From Acrocarpospora catenulata (GTDB lineage: Bacteria > Actinomycetota > Actinomycetes > Streptosporangiales > Streptosporangiaceae), in contig NZ_JAHCST010000001.1 in assembly GCF_018476525.1 (NCBI RefSeq), positions 188,069-252,068 on the forward strand: DNA of 64,000 nucleotides. Reading direction: 5' to 3'. The translations under genes were made by a program, and so were the position numbers. This document shows positions 8,372 through 16,491 of the stretch, one piece after another. The notes under the pieces were generated by a model that was given only the letters and a program-made list of their open reading frames with translations, made no database searches and had not been told where the DNA came from. Within the stretch, counting starts at the first letter, position 1; every line of letters starts with the position of its first letter.

Positions 8372-10428
8372 GGTCGTCCTTTCTGAGCCGTGAGAGCCGG
8401 TTCCGCGTTCGTGGCCCGGAGGGGCAGGACGGCGTGCACGCGGGTCCCGCCCGCCGCGCGGGAGCTGACCGAGCAGTGCCCGCCCAGTTCCTCGGCCCGC
8501 TCCCGCATGCCGAGCACCCCGACGCCCACCAGCGCCCCGGACGGGACGCCCGCGCCGTCGTCGGCGACCTCCACCTCCAGCGCGTCCACGCCAAGGCTCA
8601 GCCGCAGGTCGCACCGCCCGGCCCCCGCGTGCCTGACCACGTTCAGCACCGCCTCGGAGGCGATCCGGTACGCCGCGACCTCGACCGCCGCCGGAAGCAT
8701 GCCAAGATCGCCGGTGACGGTGACCGTGATCGCCAGGGCTCCGTCACTGAACCGCCCGGCGGCCTGGCGAAGCGCCCCCGCCAGGCCGAACTGGTCGAGC
8801 GCGGGCGGCCGCAGGTCGTGCACCAGCCGCCGGACCTCGCCGAGCACCGTGGACAGGTCGCCGCGCACCTGCTCCAGGGTGTCCAGCGCGCTCCCGGTGT
8901 CCCTGCTCACCAGGTTGCCGGCCGCCTCGACCTTCAGCGCCGCCGCGGCCAGGGTCGGCCCGAGGCCGTCGTGCAGGTCCCGGCGGAGCCGCCGCCGTTC
9001 CTCCTCGATGCCGGTGACCAGGCGTTCCCTGCTCTGCTGGAGTTCCTCGGTGAGGGCGGTGGCGTGGACGGCCGCGGCGGCCTGCCGTACCACGTCGGCC
9101 AGGAGGCGCTGGTCGGGCTCGGCCAGGCGGGCGCCCGCGCGGGGGACCAGGGCCAGCCGCCCGATGGGGGCGCCACGGTAGGCGAACGGCAGCACCACCA
9201 CGCCCGGCAGGGGAGAGCCGTGTTCGGCCACCACGGTACGGCCGTCGGCGCGGTCGAGCTCCACGCGTACATAGGGGGAGCGGAAGGCGGCGGAGACGGC
9301 CGAGGCGACCTCCAGCAGCAGTTCCTCCGGCCCGACCGACTCCTCCAGGCGCTTGGCCAGCGCCGACACCACGTCGTACGGCTCACCGCGGCCCGTCATG
9401 ATCACGTTGACCCAGCGCTGGATGCGGGCACGCAGGGGCGCGTAGAGCACGGCCACCACGCCCGCCGCGAGCACCGCGCTGACCGGCTCGTCCAGCAAGG
9501 TGCTCAAGCCGACGAAGATCGACATATCGACGGCCACCACGATCGCGGCCAGCCCGCCGTACAGGAGGGTCCAGCCGAGCAGCGGGTCCACGTCGTAGAG
9601 GCGGTAGCGGCCCACCGCCACCAGCACGGCGGCGGCCAGCGCGACGTTGGCGGCGACGAAGGCGGCGTCGGGGGTGACGGCGTCGACGATGGCGGGCACC
9701 AGCAGCAGGAGCACGTTGAGCAGCCCGGCCAGCAGCATCCAGCGCAGCTGGGCCCTGCGCACCTGGTCGGAGCCGCGGAAGCGGGCCACGAAGGCGGCCA
9801 CCGCGACCACCAGACCGGCGGTGAGCAGGGCCGGCATGGCGGTGAGCAGCCCCCGCCAGAGCGCGTCGGGCAGCTGGGGGAGTGGCAGATCCACCTGGGG
9901 CCAGGGCTCGGTGTCGTCCAGGATGCGCCACGGCGCGGCCAGGAAGACGAGCACCGCGAGCGCGGTGCCGCCCAGCGAGAGCGCCGCCGCCCACCGCCAG
10001 CGCCGGGTCGGCAGGCGGCCGTCCGGGAAGAAGAGCAGCACCAGCGGGGCCACCAGGTTCAGGAACGGCCCCAGCCGAGCCCCCGCGTACAAGGCTGAGC
10101 CGGTCAGCGGCAACGCGCCGCCATAACGGTGCAGCGACCACACCGCGTACGCCGCGGCCACCCCGTTGAGGCAGCTCACCAAGCCCCCGGCGGTCAGGAT
10201 CCAGGTCATCGCGTGGCGCGGCAGCCGGATCGCCAGCACCGCCCCCGCCACGGCCAGCGCCACCCCCGGGACGGTCGACGACCACGGCGCCCAGGCCAGC
10301 GGTGCGGGGCGCGCGTCGGCGGGGGTGACGTACTCGGCCCAGCCAGCGACCGCCGCACCTGCCAGGCAGACCGCCGCCAGGGCCACGGCGGTCACGGTCA
10401 GCGCCCGGTCGAGGCGGGAGGGGAACAC
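8368..10428 (-). CDS. Sensor histidine kinase, NarL/DesK type
   Basis: A 686-aa membrane histidine kinase. The N-terminal half (about 1-330) has roughly eight to nine hydrophobic helices. A GAF-like region follows (about 350-470), then a HisKA_3 dimerisation domain with the phospho-His in LRRDLHDGLGPTL, and a HATPase domain (N-box VLNVVRHAGA, G-box VADDGAGVP). It starts at GTG 10428 and is transcribed with the response regulator that follows. The sensed signal is unknown. The large polytopic sensor suggests a membrane or hydrophobic ligand, which is inference. It is divergent from the small membrane-protein gene at 10609. Confidence 0.92.
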   Translation of the reverse strand: MFPSRLDRALTVTAVALAAVCLAGAAVAGWAEYVTPADARPAPLAWAPWSSTVPGVALAVAGAVLAIRLPRHAMTWILTAGGLVSCLNGVAAAYAVWSLHRYGGALPLTGSALYAGARLGPFLNLVAPLVLLFFPDGRLPTRRWRWAAALSLGGTALAVLVFLAAPWRILDDTEPWPQVDLPLPQLPDALWRGLLTAMPALLTAGLVVAVAAFVARFRGSDQVRRAQLRWMLLAGLLNVLLLLVPAIVDAVTPDAAFVAANVALAAAVLVAVGRYRLYDVDPLLGWTLLYGGLAAIVVAVDMSIFVGLSTLLDEPVSAVLAAGVVAVLYAPLRARIQRWVNVIMTGRGEPYDVVSALAKRLEESVGPEELLLEVASAVSAAFRSPYVRVELDRADGRTVVAEHGSPLPGVVVLPFAYRGAPIGRLALVPRAGARLAEPDQRLLADVVRQAAAAVHATALTEELQQSRERLVTGIEEERRRLRRDLHDGLGPTLAAAALKVEAAGNLVSRDTGSALDTLEQVRGDLSTVLGEVRRLVHDLRPPALDQFGLAGALRQAAGRFSDGALAITVTVTGDLGMLPAAVEVAAYRIASEAVLNVVRHAGAGRCDLRLSLGVDALEVEVADDGAGVPSGALVGVGVLGMRERAEELGGHCSVSSRAAGGTRVHAVLPLRATNAEPALTAQKGRP

Positions 10429-10463
10429 CTGCCCAGGTTGCCATATGTCCGGTTATTGGGCAC

Positions 10464-10500
10464 GGGACCGTTGTCCCGTCCCACCCGGGACAACGGTCCC
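10464..10500 (+). promoter_or_regulatory. Paired GGGAC-N4-GTCCC dyads, likely response-regulator operator
   Basis: Two 15-base arms (10464-10478 and 10486-10500) form a perfect inverted repeat across 7 bases. Each arm is itself a dyad, GGGAC-CGTT-GTCCC and its complement. This half-site geometry equals the DosR/NarL-family consensus (GGGACTWWAGTCCC). The site lies between the kinase-regulator operon and the divergent membrane-protein gene. Confidence 0.65.
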
Positions 10501-10608
10501 TTGTCTGGACGGGCGGATCGGGGACACCGCCGGCCCCGCCGCTCCCTGGGCGCCCGGGACGTCCCGCCGGAACACTGGGCGGCGCCTGGAACCCAGTAAG
10601 GAGACCCC

Positions 10609-11226
10609 GTGTCCGTGCACGTCAAGCCCAGCAACGTCAACCCCGGCGACCCCGGCGCCCGGTCCGGCGCCACCCCCGAGCGGGTACGGCTGGCCGGAGC
10701 CATGCTCGCCGTCGGCGCCATCGCCTGGGGCATCGGCCAGGTGATCGTCGGCGACAAGATCCAGGAAGGCATTCAGACCCTGGATACCGTCACCGGGATG
10801 ATCTACGTCCTGGGGATGATCGGCCTGGTCTGGGCTATCCTGGCCACCCGGGCGAGCGGCGACGGCTTCGGCCGCCTGGTCGCGCTCGGCCTGCTCGTCA
10901 TCCTGCCGGGCGCGTTCCTGCTCAACGTGCTCTCCTTCGGCTACGCCTCGCACGACGACTTCCCGCTCTGGCTGGCCATCCTGGACGCCTGCTGGCCGCT
11001 CAGCCAGCTGGGCATGCTGGTGCTCGGCAGTTGCGTGGCGGTGGCCCGGCGGGCCGCGGGGGCGCTCCGCTGGCTGCCGCTGCTGGCGGGCTGCTGGTTC
11101 CCGGTTAGCGTCATCGCCCAGATCGCCGGCGGGTCCGCCGTTTCGGTCTGGGTGAGCGCCGTCTGGCTGATCGGCGTACACGCCCAGTTGGGGGTGCGGA
11201 TGGCCGTCCGGGGCCAGTTGGTCTGA
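10609..11226 (+). CDS. Polytopic membrane protein, hypothetical
   Basis: A 205-aa membrane protein with about six hydrophobic segments (for example LAGAMLAVGAIAWGIGQVIV, MIYVLGMIGLVWAIL and LGLLVILPGAFLLNVLSFGY) after a roughly 25-residue hydrophilic N-terminus. The GTG start follows AAGGAGA. I do not recognise a functional family. The layout resembles small four-to-six-helix sensors or DUF998-like proteins. It is divergent from the NarL two-component operon and shares the double-dyad operator, so it is the obvious candidate target of that system. Confidence 0.75.
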   Translation: MSVHVKPSNVNPGDPGARSGATPERVRLAGAMLAVGAIAWGIGQVIVGDKIQEGIQTLDTVTGMIYVLGMIGLVWAILATRASGDGFGRLVALGLLVILPGAFLLNVLSFGYASHDDFPLWLAILDACWPLSQLGMLVLGSCVAVARRAAGALRWLPLLAGCWFPVSVIAQIAGGSAVSVWVSAVWLIGVHAQLGVRMAVRGQLV

Positions 11227-11235
11227 CCCGCCCGC

Positions 11236-11282
11236 TCATGATCTGGTCTGGGGCCGTTGCTCCAGACCAGATCATGATTTTT
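11236..11282 (+). terminator. Strong intrinsic terminator
   Basis: A perfect 16-bp stem (11236-11251 with 11262-11277, arm TCATGATCTGGTCTGG) with a 10-base loop, followed by five T residues. It lies just after the stop of the membrane-protein gene. Confidence 0.85.
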
Positions 11283-11286
11283 GGGT

Positions 11287-11358
11287 GTCGAGGTCCAGGC
11301 CGAAGTCCGGGTCGAAGTCCAGGTCCAGGTCCAGGTCGAGGTCCAGGTCGAGGTCGAG
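11287..11358 (+). repeat. Twelve-unit degenerate hexanucleotide array
   Basis: Twelve consecutive hexamers of the form GTCSAG/GTCGAA (GTCCAG and GTCGAG alternate). They sit in the roughly 370-bp gap between two converging genes. One minus frame would read (Leu-Asp)n and one plus frame (Val-Gln/Glu)n, but neither has a convincing start or context. The rest of the gap (11359-11651) has repeated GGTTGCTTC words and no gene I can support. Confidence 0.8.
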
Positions 11359-11651
11359 GGCGCCAGGGCGGCGCGTTCGCCCAGCGCCGCGTCGGCGCCC
11401 GTGTCCTCGACGTCCGCCTCCACGAAGCTCACTCTTCAGGTCACTTCCCCGGCGGCTTCACCAGATCGCGACGGTCAGGGCGGGCTTTGGCGGCAAACCG
11501 CGTCCGGCCGGAAGCCCCGCCCGCACGCTTCCCCAGTCGCCTCTCCGGCCGCCTCCTGGTTGCTTCGGTTGCTTCTCCATGATGGCCGAGATCAAGGTCA
11601 TCGGGGACTCCCCGGCCGAGCCTCCGGTTGCTTCTGCGGTTGCTTCTGCGG

Positions 11652-12413
11652 TCACGCGCGGACCACGTTGGGTCCGGCCGCCGTCAGGTCGGCCGCCAGC
11701 CCCACGTCCAAGCCGGTGTCGGTGATCACCGTGTCCACATCGGCGAGCGTGGCGAACCGGGCCAGGTAACTGTTGGCGAACTTGGTGTGGTCGGCCAGCA
11801 GCACGGTCCTGGTGGCGGCGCTGATCATCGCCCGCTTGATGGCGGCCTCCGCCGGGTCCGGCGTGGTCAGGCCGCGGCTCACCGAGCAGCCGTTGGTGGC
11901 CATGAAGGCCACGTCCACGTGCAGGTTGTCCAGCGGGCGCAGGGCCCAGTCGTCCACCGTGGCCAGGGTACGGCCGCGGACCCGGCCGCCCAGCATGATC
12001 ACCTTCAGGTTGACGCGGGTGGCCAGCATGGTGGCCAGCGGCGGCGAATTGACGATCACCGTCAGTTCACGGTCGGCGGGCAGCATCTGGGCGAGTCGGC
12101 TGGTGGTCGAGCCGGCGTCGATGATGATCGCGCCGTCCTGGGGCAGTTCGGCCAGAGCCGCCTTCGCGATACGCTCCTTCTCGGCGGTCATCACCTCGTC
12201 CCTGGCCGCCAGCGCCGGTTCGAAGCCGAGACGCTCCACCGGGATGGCGCCGCCGTGCACCCTGCGCAGTGTTCCCGCCCGCTCCAGGACGGTCAGGTCG
12301 CGCCGGATCGTCTCGGTGGTGACCGACAGCTCCTCGGCCAGGGTCACCACGTCCACCCGACCGGCCATTCTGGCCCGCCGCAGGATCTCCTGCTGTCGCT
12401 CCTCCGGGTACAA
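11652..12413 (-). CDS. DeoR/GlpR-family transcriptional regulator
   Basis: A 253-aa sugar-metabolism repressor type. The N-terminal DeoR winged helix (residues 5-60) is clear: RQQEILRRARMAGRVDVVTL then SVTTETIRRDLTVLE. The C-terminal sugar-phosphate-sensing domain has the family signature (IIDAGSTTSRLA, VIVNSPPLATMLA, and ADHTKFANSYLARFATL). It begins at TTG 12413 with no strong RBS. No sugar kinase or transporter lies next to it, so its effector is unknown. Upstream, between about 12430 and 12465, GAAA-type repeats (GATGAAAGCAAATCGAAACG on the minus strand) look like a DeoR-type self-operator. Confidence 0.9.
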   Translation of the reverse strand: MYPEERQQEILRRARMAGRVDVVTLAEELSVTTETIRRDLTVLERAGTLRRVHGGAIPVERLGFEPALAARDEVMTAEKERIAKAALAELPQDGAIIIDAGSTTSRLAQMLPADRELTVIVNSPPLATMLATRVNLKVIMLGGRVRGRTLATVDDWALRPLDNLHVDVAFMATNGCSVSRGLTTPDPAEAAIKRAMISAATRTVLLADHTKFANSYLARFATLADVDTVITDTGLDVGLAADLTAAGPNVVRA

Positions 12414-12429
12414 GATGTTGATTCACCAC

Positions 12430-13445
12430 CGTTTCGATTTGCTTTCATCTGTATTTATACCCGTATGTGTTGGAAGTCAAGGGCATCCGGGCATGTCCGG
12501 ACATGCCGAGGGTGTCACGGGCCGGGGCGGGGTGGTTCTGGCCAGAGGGTCGCGTGGTGGTGATCGCCTGTTTGGCGTCGCTGGGGGTCAGGGTAGCGGG
12601 CTTCCGGGGCCTGGCTGGAATGTAGTGGATTGGACTGCTTTCTTTAGGGATGGGTCCCGGAGGGCCAGAATACGCCTGCTTTGGCGAATTCGGGTTGATC
12701 GGCTTTGTTCGGTACGCGTTGAGGGGTTCCGGATGGAGTAAACGCATCGTCCCGAGGCTGTTGAGGGGTTTCTAGAGGGGCTCTAGTCTATTCGGTACGG
12801 AAAATAGGCTTGGCTGCATTCTTTTCGGGAGAAATATTTCCACGGGTGGTTCGCTCGGCGATTGATTGGCGGGAATCACGGCTGAGGGCGGTGATCGATC
12901 GCTGAATGGATGCCCTGGGGTGGGGCTGGTGAACTTTTTGTGCCAGGGTTCGTTGATCTTGGAGCGGTTGTTGATCGGCTCTGACGTGGGACGACATGAC
13001 TCGGAAGATCGATCGGGGAGGGCCGGGCGTATTCGGATGTGGTCGTCGGCGTATTCTGCCTGGCTGTTGGCGGTTTGGGAGATCGCTGATCTGCTGGCGC
13101 CGACGATGGTGGGGGTTGGTTGAATTGTTGAACGCATTGCCGGTGGGGATCTAATTGACGGGGAAGGCCGGGCCGGACGGCTGATGCCCGAAATATGCCG
13201 ATATGGCTCGCGTTGGCGTGTCGGGTCCCGATATGGGAGGCATCTGGGATATGGTGTTTATTTGATTATTAAGCGGTGTTGCTCATTCGAATGGGAACTC
13301 GAATTTGACACCGGAAAGAGATCGGTTGCATGATTGGGCAGGCCGGGAGGCGTAATGGTCGCCTCAACGCGGATTAACGTTTTTGCAATTAGTCGTGCGC
13401 CAATTCCGTTCCATCGATTCCGTTCCACCGAACAGGAGTGGGTAA
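12430..13445. other. 1-kb gene-poor, lower-GC leader upstream of the encapsulin genes
   Basis: No frame here has a convincing start, codon bias or family resemblance. Base composition is visibly more AT-rich than the flanks, especially at 12770-13130 and 13230-13310. Local features are TTATTTGATTATTAAG near 13258, an ATTCGAAT palindrome near 13288 with a second TCGAATT copy near 13301, and a direct repeat ATTCCGTTCCAxCG (13400 and 13414) just before the first shell gene. It probably holds the promoter and long 5' leader of the encapsulin operon, perhaps with a degraded gene. Confidence 0.5.
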
Positions 13446-14822
13446 GTGACGGTTGAGAACGACCAGCTGAGCCTTGGCACCGCCGCCGCGCGGAAGCTGA
13501 CGACCACGACCAAGACCGTGCCCCAGATGCAGGGCATCACCTCCCGGTGGCTGCTCAGGCTGCTGCCCTGGGTCCAGGTCTCCGGCGGTGCCTACCGGGT
13601 GAACCGCAGGCTGAGCTACGCGGTCGGCGACGGCCGGGTGACCTTCACCAACGTGGGCGCGTCCATCCGAGTCGTGCCGCCGGAACTCGGCGAACTGCCG
13701 CTGCTGCGCGGATTCGACGACCTGTCGGCCCTGGAGGCGCTGGCCGGGCGTTTCACCCAGCGGGACTTCGAAGCCGGCGAGGTGATCGTCACCTCCGGCC
13801 AGTCCGCCGACGACGTGGTCCTGGTCGCCCACGGCAAGCTGGAGAAACTGGGCACGGGGCCGTACGGGGACGAGGCCGTGCTCGGGGTGCTCGCGGACGG
13901 CGACCACTTCGGCGACCAGACACTGCTGGAGAGCGGAACCTGGGAGTACACGGTCAAGGCCAAGACCGCCGGCACCGTGCTGACCCTCTCCCGCCGCAGC
14001 TTCGAGGAACTGCTCGCCCAGTCCGAATCCCTCAGCGCCCACGTCGAGGCGTACCGCGCGGGCCCCGCCCGCGCCCAGGACGAGTACGGTGAGGCCGCCA
14101 TCCACCTGGCCGCCGGCCACCACGGCGAGCCCAGCCTCCCCGGCACCTTCGTCGACTACGAGGTCTCGCCCAGGGAGTACGAGCTGAGTGTCGCCCAGAC
14201 CGTGCTCCGCGTGCACACCCGGGTGGCCGACCTCTACAACAACCCCATGAACCAGACCGAACAGCAGCTCCGGCTGACGATCGAGGCCCTGCGGGAGACC
14301 CAGGAGCACGAGATGGTCAACAACCGCGAGTTCGGCCTGCTGCACAACGCCGATCTCAAACAGCGCGTGCACACCCGGACCGGCCCGCCCACCCCCGACG
14401 ACATGGACGAGCTGCTGGCCACCGTCTGGAAGGAACCCTCCTTCATCTTGGCCCACCCGCAGGCCATCGCCGCCTTCGGCCGCGAGTGCAGCAAACGCGG
14501 GGTCTACCCGGAGAGCAGCGACATGTCCGGCCACCGAGTGCCGGCCTGGCGCGGGGTGCCGATCCTGCCCTGCAACAAGCTCCCGGTCACCGACACCCGG
14601 ACCACCTCGATCATGGCCATGCGGGTCGGCGAGAGTCAGCAAGGCGTGGTCGGGCTGCACCAGACCGGCATCCCCGACGAGTACCAGCCCAGCCTCTCGG
14701 TCCGCTTCATGGGGGTCAGCGAGCAGGCCATCATCTCCTACCTGGTCAGCGCGTACTACTCGGTGGCCGTGCTAACCCCTGACGCCCTGGGCATCCTGGA
14801 GAGCGTCGAAGTCGGCCACTGA
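13446..14822 (+). CDS. Family 2B encapsulin shell protein (first copy)
   Basis: A 458-aa HK97-fold shell protein of encapsulin Family 2B. The N-terminal arm carries the family hallmark [21 protein letters not shown] cyclic-nucleotide-binding-like domain is inserted at about residues 83-195 ([20 protein letters not shown] ... [10 protein letters not shown]). The HK97 core then continues ([37 protein letters not shown]). The phosphate-binding cassette lacks the canonical Arg of CRP-type sites ([12 protein letters not shown] instead), so true cNMP binding is doubtful. GTG 13446 follows AGGAG by 7 bases. A close paralogue is 295 bp downstream, and a polyprenyl synthase overlaps that paralogue. 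Automated pipelines often mislabel these proteins as Crp-family regulators; there is no HTH. Confidence 0.92.
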   Translation: MTVENDQLSLGTAAARKLTTTTKTVPQMQGITSRWLLRLLPWVQVSGGAYRVNRRLSYAVGDGRVTFTNVGASIRVVPPELGELPLLRGFDDLSALEALAGRFTQRDFEAGEVIVTSGQSADDVVLVAHGKLEKLGTGPYGDEAVLGVLADGDHFGDQTLLESGTWEYTVKAKTAGTVLTLSRRSFEELLAQSESLSAHVEAYRAGPARAQDEYGEAAIHLAAGHHGEPSLPGTFVDYEVSPREYELSVAQTVLRVHTRVADLYNNPMNQTEQQLRLTIEALRETQEHEMVNNREFGLLHNADLKQRVHTRTGPPTPDDMDELLATVWKEPSFILAHPQAIAAFGRECSKRGVYPESSDMSGHRVPAWRGVPILPCNKLPVTDTRTTSIMAMRVGESQQGVVGLHQTGIPDEYQPSLSVRFMGVSEQAIISYLVSAYYSVAVLTPDALGILESVEVGH

Positions 14823-14835
14823 CCTACTCCGCCAC

Positions 14836-14892
14836 GACGGCTTCCGTCAGGACGGCTTCCGTCAGGACGGCTTCCGTCAGGACGGCTTTCGG
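14836..14892 (+). repeat. 15-bp tandem repeats, each a small palindrome
   Basis: Three exact copies of GACGGCTTCCGTCAG (14836-14850, 14851-14865, 14866-14880) and a 12-base partial copy. Each unit can fold (GACGG/CCGTC). Farther along, CCGTTTGCTTCC and GCACCACCACGC each occur twice (about 14925-15015). The whole 295-bp gap between the two shell genes is repeat-rich and non-coding. Confidence 0.9.
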
Positions 14893-15038
14893 TACCACTG
14901 CTCCAGCCTGGCCGTTTGCTTCCAGCCCTACCGTTTGCTTCCGGCCCGACTGCTTGATTCCTGCACGACCGCTTTCTGGCACCACCACGCCGTTCTCGCA
15001 CCACCACGCAGTTCTGGATCTCGATCTCGTGATCAGCA

Positions 15039-15063
15039 CCGGGGGCGCCGCAAACGCCCCCGG
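15039..15063 (+). terminator. GC-rich hairpin between the two shell genes, possible attenuator
   Basis: CCGGGGGCG (15039-15047) pairs perfectly with CGCCCCCGG (15055-15063) over a 7-base loop, with no U tract after it. It is 55 bp before the second shell gene. It could attenuate read-through or protect a processed end and so set the ratio of the two shell proteins. Confidence 0.5.
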
Positions 15064-15117
15064 GCGTTACCGGCCCGATCAGCGGGCCACTCCGCTGCGC
15101 CCTCTGAGGAGTGAACT

Positions 15118-16491
15118 GTGACCGTACAGAACGACCCGCTGAGCCTCGGTACCTCCGCGGCCAGGAAACTCACCACGACCACCAAGACGGTGCCCCAGAT
15201 GCAGGGCATCTCGTCCCGGTGGTTGTTGAAGGTGCTGCCCTGGGTGGAGGTGTCGGGCGGTGCCTACCGGGTCAACCGGCGGCTCACCTACACCGTCGGC
15301 GACGGCCGGGTCACCTTCACCAACGTGGGCGCCTCCATCCGCGTGGTCCCGATGGAACTCGGCGAACTGGCGCTGCTGCGCGGCTACGACGACGTGGACA
15401 CCCTGGAGGCCCTGGCCGGCCGTTTCACCCAGCGCGACTTCCAGCCGGGCGACGTGATCGTCGCCGCGGGCGAGCCAGCCGACGACGTGGTCCTGGTCGC
15501 CCACGGCAAGCTCGACAAACTGGGCGTCGGGCCATACGGCGACGAGGCCGTGCTCGGAGTGCTCGCCGACGGCGACCACTTCGGGGACAGGTCCCTGCTC
15601 GGCCCGGGGGTGTGGGAGTTCACCGTCAAGGCGACCACGTCCGGCACCGTGCTGACCCTGCCCAGGCGCTCCTTCGAGGAACTGCTCGCCCAGTCCGAAT
15701 CGCTCCGGGCCCAGGTGGACTCCTACCTCTCCGCCGCCGACCGCCCCCAGGACAAACACGGCCAGGCCGCCATCCAGGTCGCCGCCGGCCACCACGGCGA
15801 AACCGCCCTCCCCGGCACCTTCGTCGACTACGAACTCTCCCCCCGGGAGTACGAGCTGAGCGTCGCCCAGACCGTCCTCCGCGTGCACACCCGCGTGGCC
15901 GACCTCTACAACGACCCGATGAACCAGACCCAGCAGCAGTTGCGGCTGACCATCGAGGCCCTGCGGGAACGCCAGGAACACGAAATGATCAACAACCGCG
16001 AGTTCGGCCTGCTGCACAACGCCGACCTCAAACAGCGCCTGCACACCCGCAGCGGCCCGCCCACCCCCGACGACCTCGACGAGCTGCTCTGCCGCCGCCG
16101 GAAGACCCAGTTCTTCTTCGCCCACCCCCAGGCCATCGCCGCATTCGGCCGCGAATGCTCCAAACGCGGCCTCTACCCCCAGACCATCGACCTGAACGGC
16201 AGCCGTGTACCCGCCTGGCGCGGTGTCCCCATCCTGACCTGCAACAAAATCCCCATCAGCGAGGCCAGGACCACCTCCATCCTGGCCATGCGCACCGGCG
16301 AGGAGGACCAGGGCGTCGTCGGCCTCCACCAGACCGGCCTCCCCGACGAGGTCGAACCCGGCCTCAACGTCCGCTTCATGGGCATCAACGACCAGGCCCT
16401 CATCTCCTACCTGGTAAGCACGTACTACTCTGCGGCCGTCCTGATCCCGGACGCCCTCGGCGTCCTAGAAAACGTGGAACTCGGCCACTGA
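15118..16491 (+). CDS. Family 2B encapsulin shell protein (second copy)
   Basis: A 457-aa shell protein closely similar to the first copy along its whole length (about three-quarters identical by eye), with the same arm ([20 protein letters not shown]), inserted cNMP-binding-like domain (about 83-195) and HK97 core. Differences cluster in the inserted domain, in the linker after it and near residues 325-335 ([11 protein letters not shown] against [11 protein letters not shown] in copy 1). It has its own strong RBS (GAGGAG, GTG 15118). Its TGA stop overlaps the ATG of the polyprenyl synthase by one base (TGATG), so cargo translation is coupled to this subunit. Two co-encoded shell paralogues point to a mixed shell. 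Confidence 0.92.
   Translation: MTVQNDPLSLGTSAARKLTTTTKTVPQMQGISSRWLLKVLPWVEVSGGAYRVNRRLTYTVGDGRVTFTNVGASIRVVPMELGELALLRGYDDVDTLEALAGRFTQRDFQPGDVIVAAGEPADDVVLVAHGKLDKLGVGPYGDEAVLGVLADGDHFGDRSLLGPGVWEFTVKATTSGTVLTLPRRSFEELLAQSESLRAQVDSYLSAADRPQDKHGQAAIQVAAGHHGETALPGTFVDYELSPREYELSVAQTVLRVHTRVADLYNDPMNQTQQQLRLTIEALRERQEHEMINNREFGLLHNADLKQRLHTRSGPPTPDDLDELLCRRRKTQFFFAHPQAIAAFGRECSKRGLYPQTIDLNGSRVPAWRGVPILTCNKIPISEARTTSILAMRTGEEDQGVVGLHQTGLPDEVEPGLNVRFMGINDQALISYLVSTYYSAAVLIPDALGVLENVELGH

Noticed and set aside
11281-11769. Plus-strand frame with a Val-Gln/Glu repeat
   Set aside because: A by-product of the hexamer array. It runs antisense into the DeoR gene and has no RBS.
12772-13137. Minus-strand 121-codon frame in the encapsulin leader
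   Set aside because: No RBS, no codon bias and no recognisable motif; the region is better explained as non-coding.
14836-14892. Miniature CRISPR array
   Set aside because: The 15-bp units are directly adjacent with no spacers, and no cas gene is present in the window.
13446-16491. Two Crp/Fnr-type transcription regulators
   Set aside because: The cNMP-like domain is internal, there is no HTH, and the rest matches the Family 2 encapsulin HK97 fold.
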